The notes under the pieces: generated by a model
Seen by the model: the letters and a program-made list of their open reading frames with translations, nothing else
The model's database searches: none
Told to the model about the DNA's origin: nothing
IMG/VR virus record: IMGVR_UViG_3300022602_000155
Span: 1-47,948 of that record
Reading direction: 5' to 3' (one strand)
Length of the DNA stretch: 47,948 bases
Origin: a virus
Position numbers and translations under genes: made by a program
Part shown: positions 38,875-45,621 of the stretch, in pieces
How positions within the stretch are numbered: position 1 is the stretch's first letter
Layout: each line of letters starts with the position of its first letter

Positions 38875-39327
38875 TTAGATACCGTATACGCTGTTTGTTG
38901 TAGATACTGTAACAACACCGTAGTTAACTGTAGCTGTGCTTGCATTAACTGTTGTACCTAGTGCTGAAGTTGTTGTACCTAGTGCTTGAACAGCGGCTGT
39001 CATAGCGGCTTGTGTAGTAGCCCATGTACCATAACTAGTTTCTGCTGAACCTGTACCCAATGTGCTTGGGCTTAGTGCATCAAGACCTGTGTTCTCGATA
39101 GCAAAGTTAACAACTGTGAAACCGTTAACTAACTGTGGGTAACCAATCATACCGACTGTTGCAAAGTTATCCAATGCAATACGGAAGGCTTGATCAAAAA
39201 CACCGTTTGTTAGTGTAGATTCTGCTCTTACGTCACCTGCGATGCTTAGATTAAAAAAGCTAAGTGCTGATGGGCGTTGACTTGGTAGGGCGGCTGTGCC
39301 GTGTACTCTTGCGATTCCTGCTGACAT
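38875..39327 (-). CDS. Probable abundant late structural protein
   Basis: A 150-residue Ala/Thr/Ser-rich protein (MSAGIARVHGTAALPSQRPS...). The N-terminal part contains LSFFNLSIAGDVRAESTLTN and AFRIALDNFATVGMIGYPQL; the C-terminal part is a low-complexity Thr/Ala run ending TVSTTNSVYGI. It has its own late box, a leader hairpin and a strong terminator, and a good GGAG site, as expected for a highly made virion protein. Which one is not known. Confidence 0.6.
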   Translation of the reverse strand: MSAGIARVHGTAALPSQRPSALSFFNLSIAGDVRAESTLTNGVFDQAFRIALDNFATVGMIGYPQLVNGFTVVNFAIENTGLDALSPSTLGTGSAETSYGTWATTQAAMTAAVQALGTTTSALGTTVNASTATVNYGVVTVSTTNSVYGI

Positions 39328-39355
39328 AATATTTCTCCTTATTCTCGTATATGTC

Positions 39356-39373
39356 CACCTCTACTCTGAGGTG
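39356..39373 (-). promoter_or_regulatory. Leader hairpin
   Basis: CACCTC/GAGGTG, 6 bp with a 6-base loop, between the late box at 39384-39391 and the start at 39327. It would lie near the 5' end of the mRNA and may protect it. Confidence 0.4.
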
Positions 39374-39383
39374 TTCGTACAAA

Positions 39384-39391
39384 TATTTAGT
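39384..39391 (-). promoter_or_regulatory. Late box ACTAAATA
   Basis: The minus strand reads CGACTAAATATT, 57 bases upstream of the ATG at 39327. The same ACTAAATA core occurs before the genes starting at 39721 and, on the plus strand, 40324, so it is probably a true variant. Confidence 0.5.
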
Positions 39392-39424
39392 CGATTTTGG
39401 AAAAAAGCAGTGAAATGGGGGAAT

Positions 39425-39721
39425 TTAGTCGTCTTTTAAATCGCCCTCTAATAGGGTTAGATTTTTAGCAGTTTCTTTAGAATCACGTAGTTTACGTATG
39501 CCACGTGTAAATTTTGCAGGATCTGCGGCTTTGATACTGTTTAATAGTCTGCGTTCTAGCTCGTATGCGCTTTCTGGCTCAAAGTTTTCTTTGATTAACT
39601 GTATTAGGTTAATAGCACTATCAATAACGTGAGTGGCACGACTTTCTATAAGAGATTCGTGATCACGTTTAATGCTGATGTCATTTAATTCTTCGAGTAA
39701 GCTACGAGTTTTACGTTTCAC
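39425..39721 (-). CDS. Small helical phage protein
   Basis: A 98-residue, strongly charged helical protein (MKRKTRSLLEELNDISIKRD...). The alternating Lys/Arg and Glu/Asp pattern suggests a coiled coil; no motif is seen. An ACTAAATA late box lies 22 bases upstream. Function unknown. Confidence 0.6.
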   Translation of the reverse strand: MKRKTRSLLEELNDISIKRDHESLIESRATHVIDSAINLIQLIKENFEPESAYELERRLLNSIKAADPAKFTRGIRKLRDSKETAKNLTLLEGDLKDD

Positions 39722-39742
39722 AGTAACTCCTATGTAATGTGA

Positions 39743-39750
39743 TATTTAGT
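39743..39750 (-). promoter_or_regulatory. Late box ACTAAATA
   Basis: The minus strand reads ACTAAATATCAC, 22 bases before the ATG at 39721. Confidence 0.5.
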
Positions 39751-39797
39751 GTATGTTAAACAATACTGTAACAGAAGATCTGGCGAAATACAATATG

Positions 39798-40238
39798 CTA
39801 ACCAACAACAAAGGAGTTGGATTTCTTGGTATTTTCGTACTCTGTAAGGATTTGTAGGTTATTTTCAACGTGTAACCCGCACACCAATTGGTGGTTTGAT
39901 GGAATTATATGATCTACTTCGTGTTTAACGCCAGTTTCTATAGTTAGTTGACTAGCTTTAATGTATATGGCTTTAATAGCTTTTCTATCTGCCCAAGGTG
40001 GAATAGATTTATCTCTCTTTTTCCTACGTTCGACAATATAAGCCGACCATTCCGCTTTTCTTCTATCTTCTGGAGATAGTTCAGCTAATGGCACATCCTT
40101 ATATTTTAGTGGTGTTTCAGCAGGCCAACGAGGCATTAAAGCTATACGCTGTTTACGTGTTAATTTTGGGCCAACAAACAATCTTTTAAATTTGGCATAT
40201 TCTCTCGAATTAGACATAGCATTATTTATGGTTTTCAT
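39798..40238 (-). CDS. HNH endonuclease
   Basis: A 146-residue basic protein from the ATG at 40238 (MKTINNAMSNSREYAKFKRL); the longer 188-residue frame would cross the divergent promoter, and the ATG at 40217 is also possible. The HNH core is VKHEVDHIIPSNHQLVCGLH, followed by VENNLQILTEYENTKKSN (His, Asp-His, Asn, then N-x-x-K-x-x). Upstream basic helices (KRLFVGPKLTRKQRIALMPR) would grip DNA. It is probably a free-standing homing-type or DNA-processing nuclease. Confidence 0.82.
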   Translation of the reverse strand: MKTINNAMSNSREYAKFKRLFVGPKLTRKQRIALMPRWPAETPLKYKDVPLAELSPEDRRKAEWSAYIVERRKKRDKSIPPWADRKAIKAIYIKASQLTIETGVKHEVDHIIPSNHQLVCGLHVENNLQILTEYENTKKSNSFVVG

Positions 40239-40266
40239 ATATAATGGTTTATACTGAGTCTGTTCA

Positions 40267-40274
40267 ACTAAATA
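40267..40274 (+). promoter_or_regulatory. Plus-strand late box ACTAAATA
   Basis: The plus strand reads CAACTAAATAGAG, 50 bases upstream of the ATG at 40324. It opens the only plus-strand operon in the window. Confidence 0.5.
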
Positions 40275-40323
40275 GAGTTGTAGATAGAATCTACACACAT
40301 TATATACACAGAGGAAAAATAAA

Positions 40324-40506
40324 ATGTTAAAAATCATATCAAAATTGGCCAAAAGCCTAGACAATTTCAGTAAACCGCAGACTTACGGTAGCGGCCTAGA
40401 GTATTATATCGTATCTAACAAACCACAAAACGCCGCAGATGTGGATCGTTTAACCAAAGAATACGAAACTAATAAAGGTTCATTCTATTGGGCAAGGGGT
40501 CTTTAA
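40324..40506 (+). CDS. Small protein, DUF3563-like
   Basis: A 60-residue protein (MLKIISKLAKSLDNFSKPQT...). The C-terminal segment LEYYIVSNKPQNAADVDRLT then EYE resembles short proteobacterial proteins of the DUF3563 kind, where a helix with x-P-q-x-x-a-D-v-e-x-l is typical. GAGG precedes the ATG. It is possibly host-derived. Function unknown. Confidence 0.6.
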   Translation: MLKIISKLAKSLDNFSKPQTYGSGLEYYIVSNKPQNAADVDRLTKEYETNKGSFYWARGL

Positions 40507-40599
40507 ATGAAACAATTTTTTAAAGATCTATATGAAATTATCAAAGAAATACAATCTGCTCGGGCAGAAGCTGTACTTAAAGGTCAACACTGGATTTAA
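40507..40599 (+). CDS. 30-residue helical peptide
   Basis: The ATG at 40507 follows directly after the preceding stop (TAAATG), and the frame runs to TAA at 40597-40599, three bases before the GNAT gene. The product, MKQFFKDLYEIIKEIQSARA and ten more residues, looks like a single amphipathic helix. Similar tiny proteins exist in betaproteobacteria, from memory. The tight spacing supports it. Confidence 0.55.
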   Translation: MKQFFKDLYEIIKEIQSARAEAVLKGQHWI

Positions 40600-40602
40600 C
40601 CA

Positions 40603-41157
40603 ATGCTTACTACAGTTCGTCGTGTACTGCCACATGAATATGGTAAGTACCGTAAACACCTTAAAGCCCTGGACTTGGATTCTAAGGTACTCAGGTTTGC
40701 TAACCCACTCAGCGATGATGTTATCGACAAACTTTGCGATGGATTTGAAGCCCATCCTGATAAGCATATACTCTTTGCTATAGAAGATTCAAACCTAGAG
40801 TTTGTTGCCGTAGGGCATATAGCCTTAGACGGAGAGATGGAGTTGGCATTCTCTGTATTAAAAGAATATCAAGGACAAGGCATGGGTACAAAGCTAATGA
40901 AGCGTTGTATTCAATACTGCCGTACATATGGCATACTTAAAGGTTGCATGGTATGTTTGACTACTAATAGCGTTATCAAACATCTATGTGCCAAGTATGG
41001 CATTACTATGGAAAACGACCACGGGGAAACCCTTGCGGATATAGTGTTGCCTTCCGCAACACCTACAACCTATATAGAAGAAGTAGCAGACAGTAATCTA
41101 GCAGTGATGGACTACTGGAGCAAACGTTTCGCCAGACCACTTGCTATACTCAAATAA
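40603..41157 (+). CDS. GNAT-family N-acetyltransferase
   Basis: A 184-residue acetyltransferase. Acetyl-CoA-binding motif A is FSVLKEYQGQGMGTKLMKR (Q-x-x-G-x-G), preceded by the strand FVAVGHIALDGEMELA and followed by ILKGCMVCLTTNSVIKHLCA. The C-terminal IVLPSATPTTYIEEVADSNL continues into a helix unlike the standard fold. The substrate is unknown. It is the main enzyme of the plus-strand operon. Confidence 0.85.
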   Translation: MLTTVRRVLPHEYGKYRKHLKALDLDSKVLRFANPLSDDVIDKLCDGFEAHPDKHILFAIEDSNLEFVAVGHIALDGEMELAFSVLKEYQGQGMGTKLMKRCIQYCRTYGILKGCMVCLTTNSVIKHLCAKYGITMENDHGETLADIVLPSATPTTYIEEVADSNLAVMDYWSKRFARPLAILK

Positions 41158-41166
41158 CCTCTATAT

Positions 41167-41174
41167 AATAAATA
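41167..41174 (+). promoter_or_regulatory. Plus-strand late box AATAAATA
   Basis: The plus strand reads TATAATAAATAAGTAG, 54 bases upstream of the ATG at 41228, which has a strong AGGAG. It fits late expression of the phasin-like pair. Confidence 0.65.
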
Positions 41175-41227
41175 AGTAGACAGCATTAGTGCTGTACACA
41201 CAAACATTAACACACAGGAGAATTAAT

Positions 41228-41437
41228 ATGTTTAATCAAATTATCGATGCTATTCAAGATAGCAAAAAGACTTTCGTTACTACATTCATCAAGGACGAAA
41301 AATTCCAAGCAGATCTTATCAAACTAGTTGATGCACAAACTAAGTTTGCCAAAGGTTCAGTTCAATCTTCACTAGATATCGCTCAAGCATTCGTTAAGAA
41401 CGCTTCTGAAGTATTCTACGCAAAGAAAGGAGTCTAA
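41228..41437 (+). CDS. Phasin-like small amphipathic protein
   Basis: A 69-residue protein from the ATG at 41228 (AGGAG seven bases before); an upstream in-frame start at 41189 lacks a site and would lie near the promoter. The sequence FQADLIKLVDAQTKFAKGSV then QSSLDIAQAFVKNASEVFYA is a continuous amphipathic helix of the type found in phasins, which coat polyhydroxyalkanoate granules. The similarity is to pattern, not a verified hit. Betaproteobacterial hosts store such granules. Confidence 0.55.
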   Translation: MFNQIIDAIQDSKKTFVTTFIKDEKFQADLIKLVDAQTKFAKGSVQSSLDIAQAFVKNASEVFYAKKGV

Positions 41438-41438
41438 T

Positions 41439-41705
41439 ATGCCTTTCGATATTCCAAAAATGCCAGAAGTTAAATTTAATAAAAACGGCTACGAAATCCG
41501 TGCTGACATTCTAGCACTTGCTAAGGATGCTGTCCAAGGTGAGTATTCTGCTAAGTTTGCTGGATGGGAATTATCATCTAAGCGTGACGAAAAGACAGGA
41601 GAACTAGTTTCTAAAGTTGCTATGCCAGAAGTTCCAGGCCTAGACAAAATTATAGAAGCCGCTGAAAAGATGTATGCATTTGTCAATGCTGGCGCTAAGA
41701 AATAA
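41439..41705 (+). CDS. Small late protein of unknown function
   Basis: An 88-residue protein (MPFDIPKMPEVKFNKNGYEI...). AGGAG precedes the ATG, which is two bases after the preceding stop region. The middle is helix-rich (ADILALAKDAVQGEYSAKFA) and the C-terminus EVPGLDKIIEAAEKMYAFVN resembles phasin ends. It may partner the phasin-like protein. A strong terminator follows. Confidence 0.6.
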   Translation: MPFDIPKMPEVKFNKNGYEIRADILALAKDAVQGEYSAKFAGWELSSKRDEKTGELVSKVAMPEVPGLDKIIEAAEKMYAFVNAGAKK

Positions 41706-41729
41706 TACATTACAATATATGGCATAGCC

Positions 41730-41757
41730 AAAGCCCTGTTTATTCAGGGCTTTTTTT
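41730..41757 (+). terminator. Intrinsic terminator of the plus-strand operon
   Basis: AAAGCCCTG/CAGGGCTTT stem with a 6-base loop followed by a T-run, the classic rho-independent form, 25 bases after the stop at 41705. Confidence 0.92.
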
Positions 41758-41801
41758 ATGAACCAAAATTCTCTTTTTAATTATATCTATTACCTGCTCA
41801 T

Positions 41802-42281
41802 TTAACTATGATCTATTGCATCGTAGCTATACGGATGTTTTAAATCTTTTTCTAGATCTTCTATAGCACCTTCTTGTATATTAACAGCACTAGCATTGAA
41901 ATAGGCCGGATGAGACTTATCAAATTCTCTCATTATAATTCCGGCCATTTCGTGTGCTTGATTTTCAATATCACTACCTGTGTCTCCGCTATGCGGACCG
42001 AGTGTATGTTCAGTGCCTTGTTTGTAATGTACTAATTCGTGTGCAAGTGTGCGAAGTATGTCAAGTGGGTGTCTATCTTCTATGCCAAGATATATAGTAT
42101 TTTCGTCGTTAACATATTTGCCAAAAGTAGGTTGTTGGTCATGCGGCAAGTGTAACATTAATTGAAAATTAGGAAGATCAGTTAGTTCTAGTTCTTTTAT
42201 TGCAAAAGGCAAGAACTTTTGAATCATATTAATAAATTCAGGAGCCTTTGTAACGTGTTCAACTAGTTCAGTAATCTTCAT
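41802..42281 (-). CDS. Zinc metallopeptidase-like protein (HExxH)
   Basis: A 159-residue protein. LAHELVHYKQG at 79-89 carries the HExxH zinc site (H81, E82, H85), and ENQAHEMAG downstream could supply the third ligand. The N-terminus MKITELVEHVTKA matches the short leader-type start of other genes here. It is possibly a prohead or structural protease, or a processing enzyme. An ACTAAATA box (42289-42296) lies only seven bases before the ATG, with no clear ribosome site. Confidence 0.72.
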   Translation of the reverse strand: MKITELVEHVTKAPEFINMIQKFLPFAIKELELTDLPNFQLMLHLPHDQQPTFGKYVNDENTIYLGIEDRHPLDILRTLAHELVHYKQGTEHTLGPHSGDTGSDIENQAHEMAGIIMREFDKSHPAYFNASAVNIQEGAIEDLEKDLKHPYSYDAIDHS

Positions 42282-42504
42282 AATCTAATATTTAGTGGTC
42301 ACTTCTGAGTTTCATGGTAGCGAATCACTACTCCCCAAGCCAGCACCCGGCTCACATAACCTTAAGGTCCTAAGGTAGTATGTTCTTCATAGGCTATTCC
42401 TGCCAATCCACAGCCAAGCCTTGATAATCCGTTATACAGGGCTGTAAGGATTGCGAGGACGATCGTAACCGTCCTCTTCTGGAAAGACTGGATAGTCATT
42501 GGGA
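42282..42504 (-). other. Gene-poor interval with small ORF fragments
   Basis: No full gene is seen. On the minus strand there is an 18-residue GTG frame at 42299-42355 and the end of the frame at 42432-42515. GAGGACG/CGTCCTC forms a 7-bp stem near 42447-42468 but lies inside that small frame. GGTCCTAAGGTAG near 42366 matches a conserved 23S rRNA stretch of 13 bases, probably by chance. It could be decayed coding sequence from the neighbouring modular protein. Confidence 0.4.
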
Positions 42505-42515
42505 TTAGTCTCCAT
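42432..42515 (-). CDS. 27-residue acidic peptide or frameshifted tail
   Basis: The frame from the ATG at 42515 to TAA at 42432 encodes METNPNDYPVFPEEDGYDRP and seven more residues. It overlaps the last codons of the 42505-43284 gene. The frame stays open upstream to the last QGVAE repeat (VKEE before the ATG), so a one-base slip in the A-run there would fuse it to the larger protein. It is either a separate peptide or a frameshifted C-terminus. Confidence 0.4.
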   Translation of the reverse strand: METNPNDYPVFPEEDGYDRPRNPYSPV

Positions 42516-43284
42516 CTCTTCTTTTACCTTCCGCCACACCTTGCTCTTTAATGTTTAGTTGCTTTTTAGTGTATGCCACTGAGTTATCCAATGCGGCTAA
42601 ACCTTTTTCTTCTGAGTTCTTGCTCAACCCAGTATCATAAAGTTCATCACCGTTATAGATACGAACCTGCCAACCCATTCCAGTATTGACCAAATCGTGT
42701 CTGAAGTTTCCTACCTTGACTGATTTGACTACATTCTTTCCCGAGCCTTCCGCCACACCTTGTTCCTTCATTAAGGCACTACCACCGTGATGTTTTTCAA
42801 TGTCTTGTTCTTTACTACTAATAGAATAATCCATAACACCAATAATTTTATCCGCGGCCTGGGCAATTTCACTTTGAACCCAGTCTGGTAAATCTTCGCC
42901 ACTACCGATTGCATTATCCAAGTGTGTTATTACTCGTTTCATACTATGCAGTTGATTTTTAACAAAGTCGCCTTCGCCTTGACTATGATTAGCAGGATCT
43001 ACATTTTTTAATTCTGTATCTTTAACATTGCCTTTGTATTCCTCCGCCACACCTTCCTTCATTCTGCGACCATGTTGATCTAATACTATAAGTTTGCCGC
43101 CGAATTTTTTAATATGAGCCAATGCCAAGTCTCGTGATAGGAATGTTTTAACAAACTCATTTTTGCTATCAGGAAATACACCATACTCAGTTGGTTCAGG
43201 GGTATATGTAAGTTTACCTTTTGCTTCCGCCACACCTTGCTCGTTTGATTCTATTAAGTTGATGTAATCTCTAAGTGTTTTCAT
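42505..43284 (-). CDS. Modular phage protein with QGVAE linkers
   Basis: A 259-residue protein from the ATG at 43284 (MKTLRDYINLIESNEQGVAE), with AAGGA before it; the 43290 reading begins with TTG. Four QGVAE/EGVAE motifs separate three small domains: a beta-alpha part (EFVKTFLSRDLALAHIKKFG), a helical part (FVKNQLHSMKRVITHLDNAI) and a beta part (NFRHDLVNTGMGWQVRIYNG). The function is unknown. The DNA of the linkers is repeated almost exactly. Confidence 0.6.
   Translation of the reverse strand: MKTLRDYINLIESNEQGVAEAKGKLTYTPEPTEYGVFPDSKNEFVKTFLSRDLALAHIKKFGGKLIVLDQHGRRMKEGVAEEYKGNVKDTELKNVDPANHSQGEGDFVKNQLHSMKRVITHLDNAIGSGEDLPDWVQSEIAQAADKIIGVMDYSISSKEQDIEKHHGGSALMKEQGVAEGSGKNVVKSVKVGNFRHDLVNTGMGWQVRIYNGDELYDTGLSKNSEEKGLAALDNSVAYTKKQLNIKEQGVAEGKRRDGD
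42527..43239 (-). repeat. Dispersed linker repeat encoding QGVAE
   Basis: Four copies on the plus strand: CCTTCCGCCACACCTTG at 42527-42543 and 42746-42762, a shortened CCTCCGCCACACCTT at 43041-43055, and CTTCCGCCACACCTTG at 43224-43239. The domains between them do not resemble each other. Such near-identical DNA at domain borders could guide recombination that shuffles modules. Confidence 0.8.
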
Positions 43285-43312
43285 AAACAATCCTTTTTAC
43301 TATCCTGGATGG

Positions 43313-44146
43313 TCAATCGTCTGAAGCGTTTGCTCCACAACGGGCTTTTTTCGCCTTAGTCAAAGCCCCAAAGTCCACCGGCCATTCTTTACCTGGCTGT
43401 AGTTCTTGTGCATTAGTTGGGAACGCAAATTTAACACCTGTTTGTGCTTCAATTTGTGCAATAGGAGTACGATACTTGGTTAAGTCTGTACCTAGATTAG
43501 GATATGGTGCAACGTGTGGGAATAACCAACCTGCAATTTGTCCTGTTGTATTATCGATAACAATTTTGTATAGTGCATGTGGAACAACAACACCTTTACC
43601 AATTGTCTTGTCGCCTGGGCCATAAATGTTACCAGCATAGATTGTAAATGGATGTCCAACTTGAACTGCCCAACCACGTACACTAGTTTCTAATAGCTTC
43701 CATGTGCCACGATTCAAGCTAGGTGCTTGTGGGCTCATGTTAGTCATCAAGAATGATTCTAGTTCTGCTTGATTATCAAAACTCATATCACCATCTGGTG
43801 CGTTATGACCTTTGTCATATCCGCTGGCCGCATAGTCTTGTGGAGTAGGACCGCCTGAAACACTTGCGTCTGCCGCAAATGCGTTACTACGTGGAACACA
43901 ACCTAATGCGTTTGCTGGCTGTAGTGTATATGCTACCCAAACCGGGATCTTTGCTTGAGCATCAAACGCTGTTACATAGGCATGACGACAGATAGCAACA
44001 ACAGGTTTAGCTGTTTGTGCAAAGCCATATGGACTTTGTGCTTGACATGCGGCCACTGGCTGTGGTGCTACTTGATCCCAAGCATGAGCTTGTGTGCCTG
44101 CGAGGGCTGATAGTGCTACGAATAGCGTTAATAATAATTTTTTCAT
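43313..44146 (-). CDS. Secreted DNA/RNA non-specific endonuclease
   Basis: A 277-residue protein. A Sec signal peptide (MKKLLLTLFVALSALAGTQA-HA, 22 residues) is followed by a beta-beta-alpha-Me nuclease of the NucA family: catalytic SGYDKGHNAPDGDM (H114; DRGH in most relatives) and the metal-binding Asn region TNMSPQAPSLNRGTW. It would act in the periplasm or outside the cell, cutting incoming or released DNA. The signal peptide closely resembles that of the outer-membrane barrel at 15224. Confidence 0.88.
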   Translation of the reverse strand: MKKLLLTLFVALSALAGTQAHAWDQVAPQPVAACQAQSPYGFAQTAKPVVAICRHAYVTAFDAQAKIPVWVAYTLQPANALGCVPRSNAFAADASVSGGPTPQDYAASGYDKGHNAPDGDMSFDNQAELESFLMTNMSPQAPSLNRGTWKLLETSVRGWAVQVGHPFTIYAGNIYGPGDKTIGKGVVVPHALYKIVIDNTTGQIAGWLFPHVAPYPNLGTDLTKYRTPIAQIEAQTGVKFAFPTNAQELQPGKEWPVDFGALTKAKKARCGANASDD

Positions 44147-44156
44147 GTTATCCTCT

Positions 44157-45593
44157 TTAAGAATTATCTGTTACTTCTACTGTTTCGATTTTACCAGACC
44201 ATCGAATTGTTTTGCTTACAGCACCAGTTGCTTCGACAATCATACATCCTGTTACATTATCTATATCTAACGTTAATGTAACCGCAGAAGTTGTGTTAGT
44301 AATAGTAGTTATCGCCGGAGGTATGCCAGACGGAACAAAATCGGTAGTTGTTGAACCGATATCTTGTCTTAGCACACCCTGGAATGTCCAAGCCCAGATG
44401 TTAGCATTATGTGTAACATCTTCTTTGGCAATAACAGTGCCTTTGAAATAGGCTGTTGAACGATCACCTATACCAATTTGATTATTTGCAGAAGGTGTAG
44501 GGTTTCCATCAGTACTTAATCTTACTGGAGTGCTATTAGTTGTAACTGCTCCTATATTATAAATTGCACTTTGCATTACACCCGGAGTAGAAAATACACC
44601 TCCAGTAGCAAATCCTGGAAATACCACTGCACCAGTAATACCTCTTGTACTACCGCCGTTGCCGCCAACGATTGTGCTATAGTTAGCGTTTGCTAGATTG
44701 TTGTTACCACCGCCAATTGAACTATGTAATCCGCTGGCTTGATTAAAACTACCACCGCTGATAACGGCATAATCTCCGCTGGCTACTTGTGAACCGTTGC
44801 CAATTTGTTTTTGCCAATCAGTAGCATATTGACCGCGCTTGTTACCGTTTATATTACCTAAGTTAGCACCGGCGCCTTGTGGTTGAATAACTGCATCAAC
44901 ATTGGTTTGTGTGCTTGTAGCAATCAAACTTACTATAGCAGTTTGTGTACTGTTAATTACGCTAATACTTTCTTGCCAATGTAACAATCCTGGTTGTACG
45001 CTGATAGTACCGCTTGATGTTACACTGATACCCGAACCAATCTTTACCAATCCCAATGTTGCGGTTGTAGCAGTAGAAATCGATACTCCGCCTACTATTT
45101 GAGATGCAAATACTGGGGTGCTGGTATTCCATGCTGTAACCTGTACAGAATTATCCGGAAAGGTCATCGAACCATCAACATTAAGCGTGAATATAGCCCC
45201 GTTAGCATCCAAATAATAAGGGCCAGTAGTTTGTATTACACCCGAACCATTAGTAGCTATAGGTAAGTTTACTGTTCCGTCACTACCTAATACTAACGAA
45301 TACGCACCGTTAATCAGTGTTGAAGTAGTTTGTGGGATTGCATTAATTGTTACTGCGTTTTCGGCAGATGTAGCAATTAAAGTACCTGTAAAATTGAAGA
45401 CTGTTGCTGAAGTTGATATCACAGTACCTTCATTTAATACCGTAATAGGGCTTCCGCCGCCACCGCCCCCTCCACCACTGCCTCCTCCGCTAGATTCAGC
45501 CGCCCAGTATGATCCGTTCCAAACGTAAGAAACACCGTTTGGTGCAATATATATCTGTCCTATACTAGGGCTTAGTGGAAAACTTAGTGCCAT
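44157..45593 (-). CDS. Fibre protein with Gly-rich linker and YadA-like head repeats
   Basis: A 478-residue protein from the ATG at 45593, 21 bases after a late box. The N-terminal adaptor (MALSFPLSPSIGQIYIAPNG, VWNGSYWAAE) leads into a Gly/Ser linker (about 36-48). A phage fibre module (GSMTFPDNSVQVTAWNTST) is followed by collagen-free head repeats such as YAVISGGSFNQASGLHSSIG then GGNNNLANANYSTIVGGNGG, as in trimeric autotransporter adhesin heads. It is probably a trimeric receptor-binding fibre. Confidence 0.75.
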   Translation of the reverse strand: MALSFPLSPSIGQIYIAPNGVSYVWNGSYWAAESSGGGSGGGGGGGGSPITVLNEGTVISTSATVFNFTGTLIATSAENAVTINAIPQTTSTLINGAYSLVLGSDGTVNLPIATNGSGVIQTTGPYYLDANGAIFTLNVDGSMTFPDNSVQVTAWNTSTPVFASQIVGGVSISTATTATLGLVKIGSGISVTSSGTISVQPGLLHWQESISVINSTQTAIVSLIATSTQTNVDAVIQPQGAGANLGNINGNKRGQYATDWQKQIGNGSQVASGDYAVISGGSFNQASGLHSSIGGGNNNLANANYSTIVGGNGGSTRGITGAVVFPGFATGGVFSTPGVMQSAIYNIGAVTTNSTPVRLSTDGNPTPSANNQIGIGDRSTAYFKGTVIAKEDVTHNANIWAWTFQGVLRQDIGSTTTDFVPSGIPPAITTITNTTSAVTLTLDIDNVTGCMIVEATGAVSKTIRWSGKIETVEVTDNS

Positions 45594-45613
45594 ATTATTA
45601 TTGTCCTTTAGCG

Positions 45614-45621
45614 TATTTATT
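45614..45621 (-). promoter_or_regulatory. Late box AATAAATA overlapping a fibre stop codon
   Basis: The minus strand reads TAATAAATACGC; the first TAA is the stop of the 45620-47500 gene. It is 21 bases upstream of the ATG at 45593. Confidence 0.6.

Noticed and set aside
42355-42385. 23S rRNA fragment or I-CeuI-like homing site (GGTCCTAAGGTAG)
   Set aside because: Only about 13 bases match and the flanks do not; there is no rRNA structure around it.
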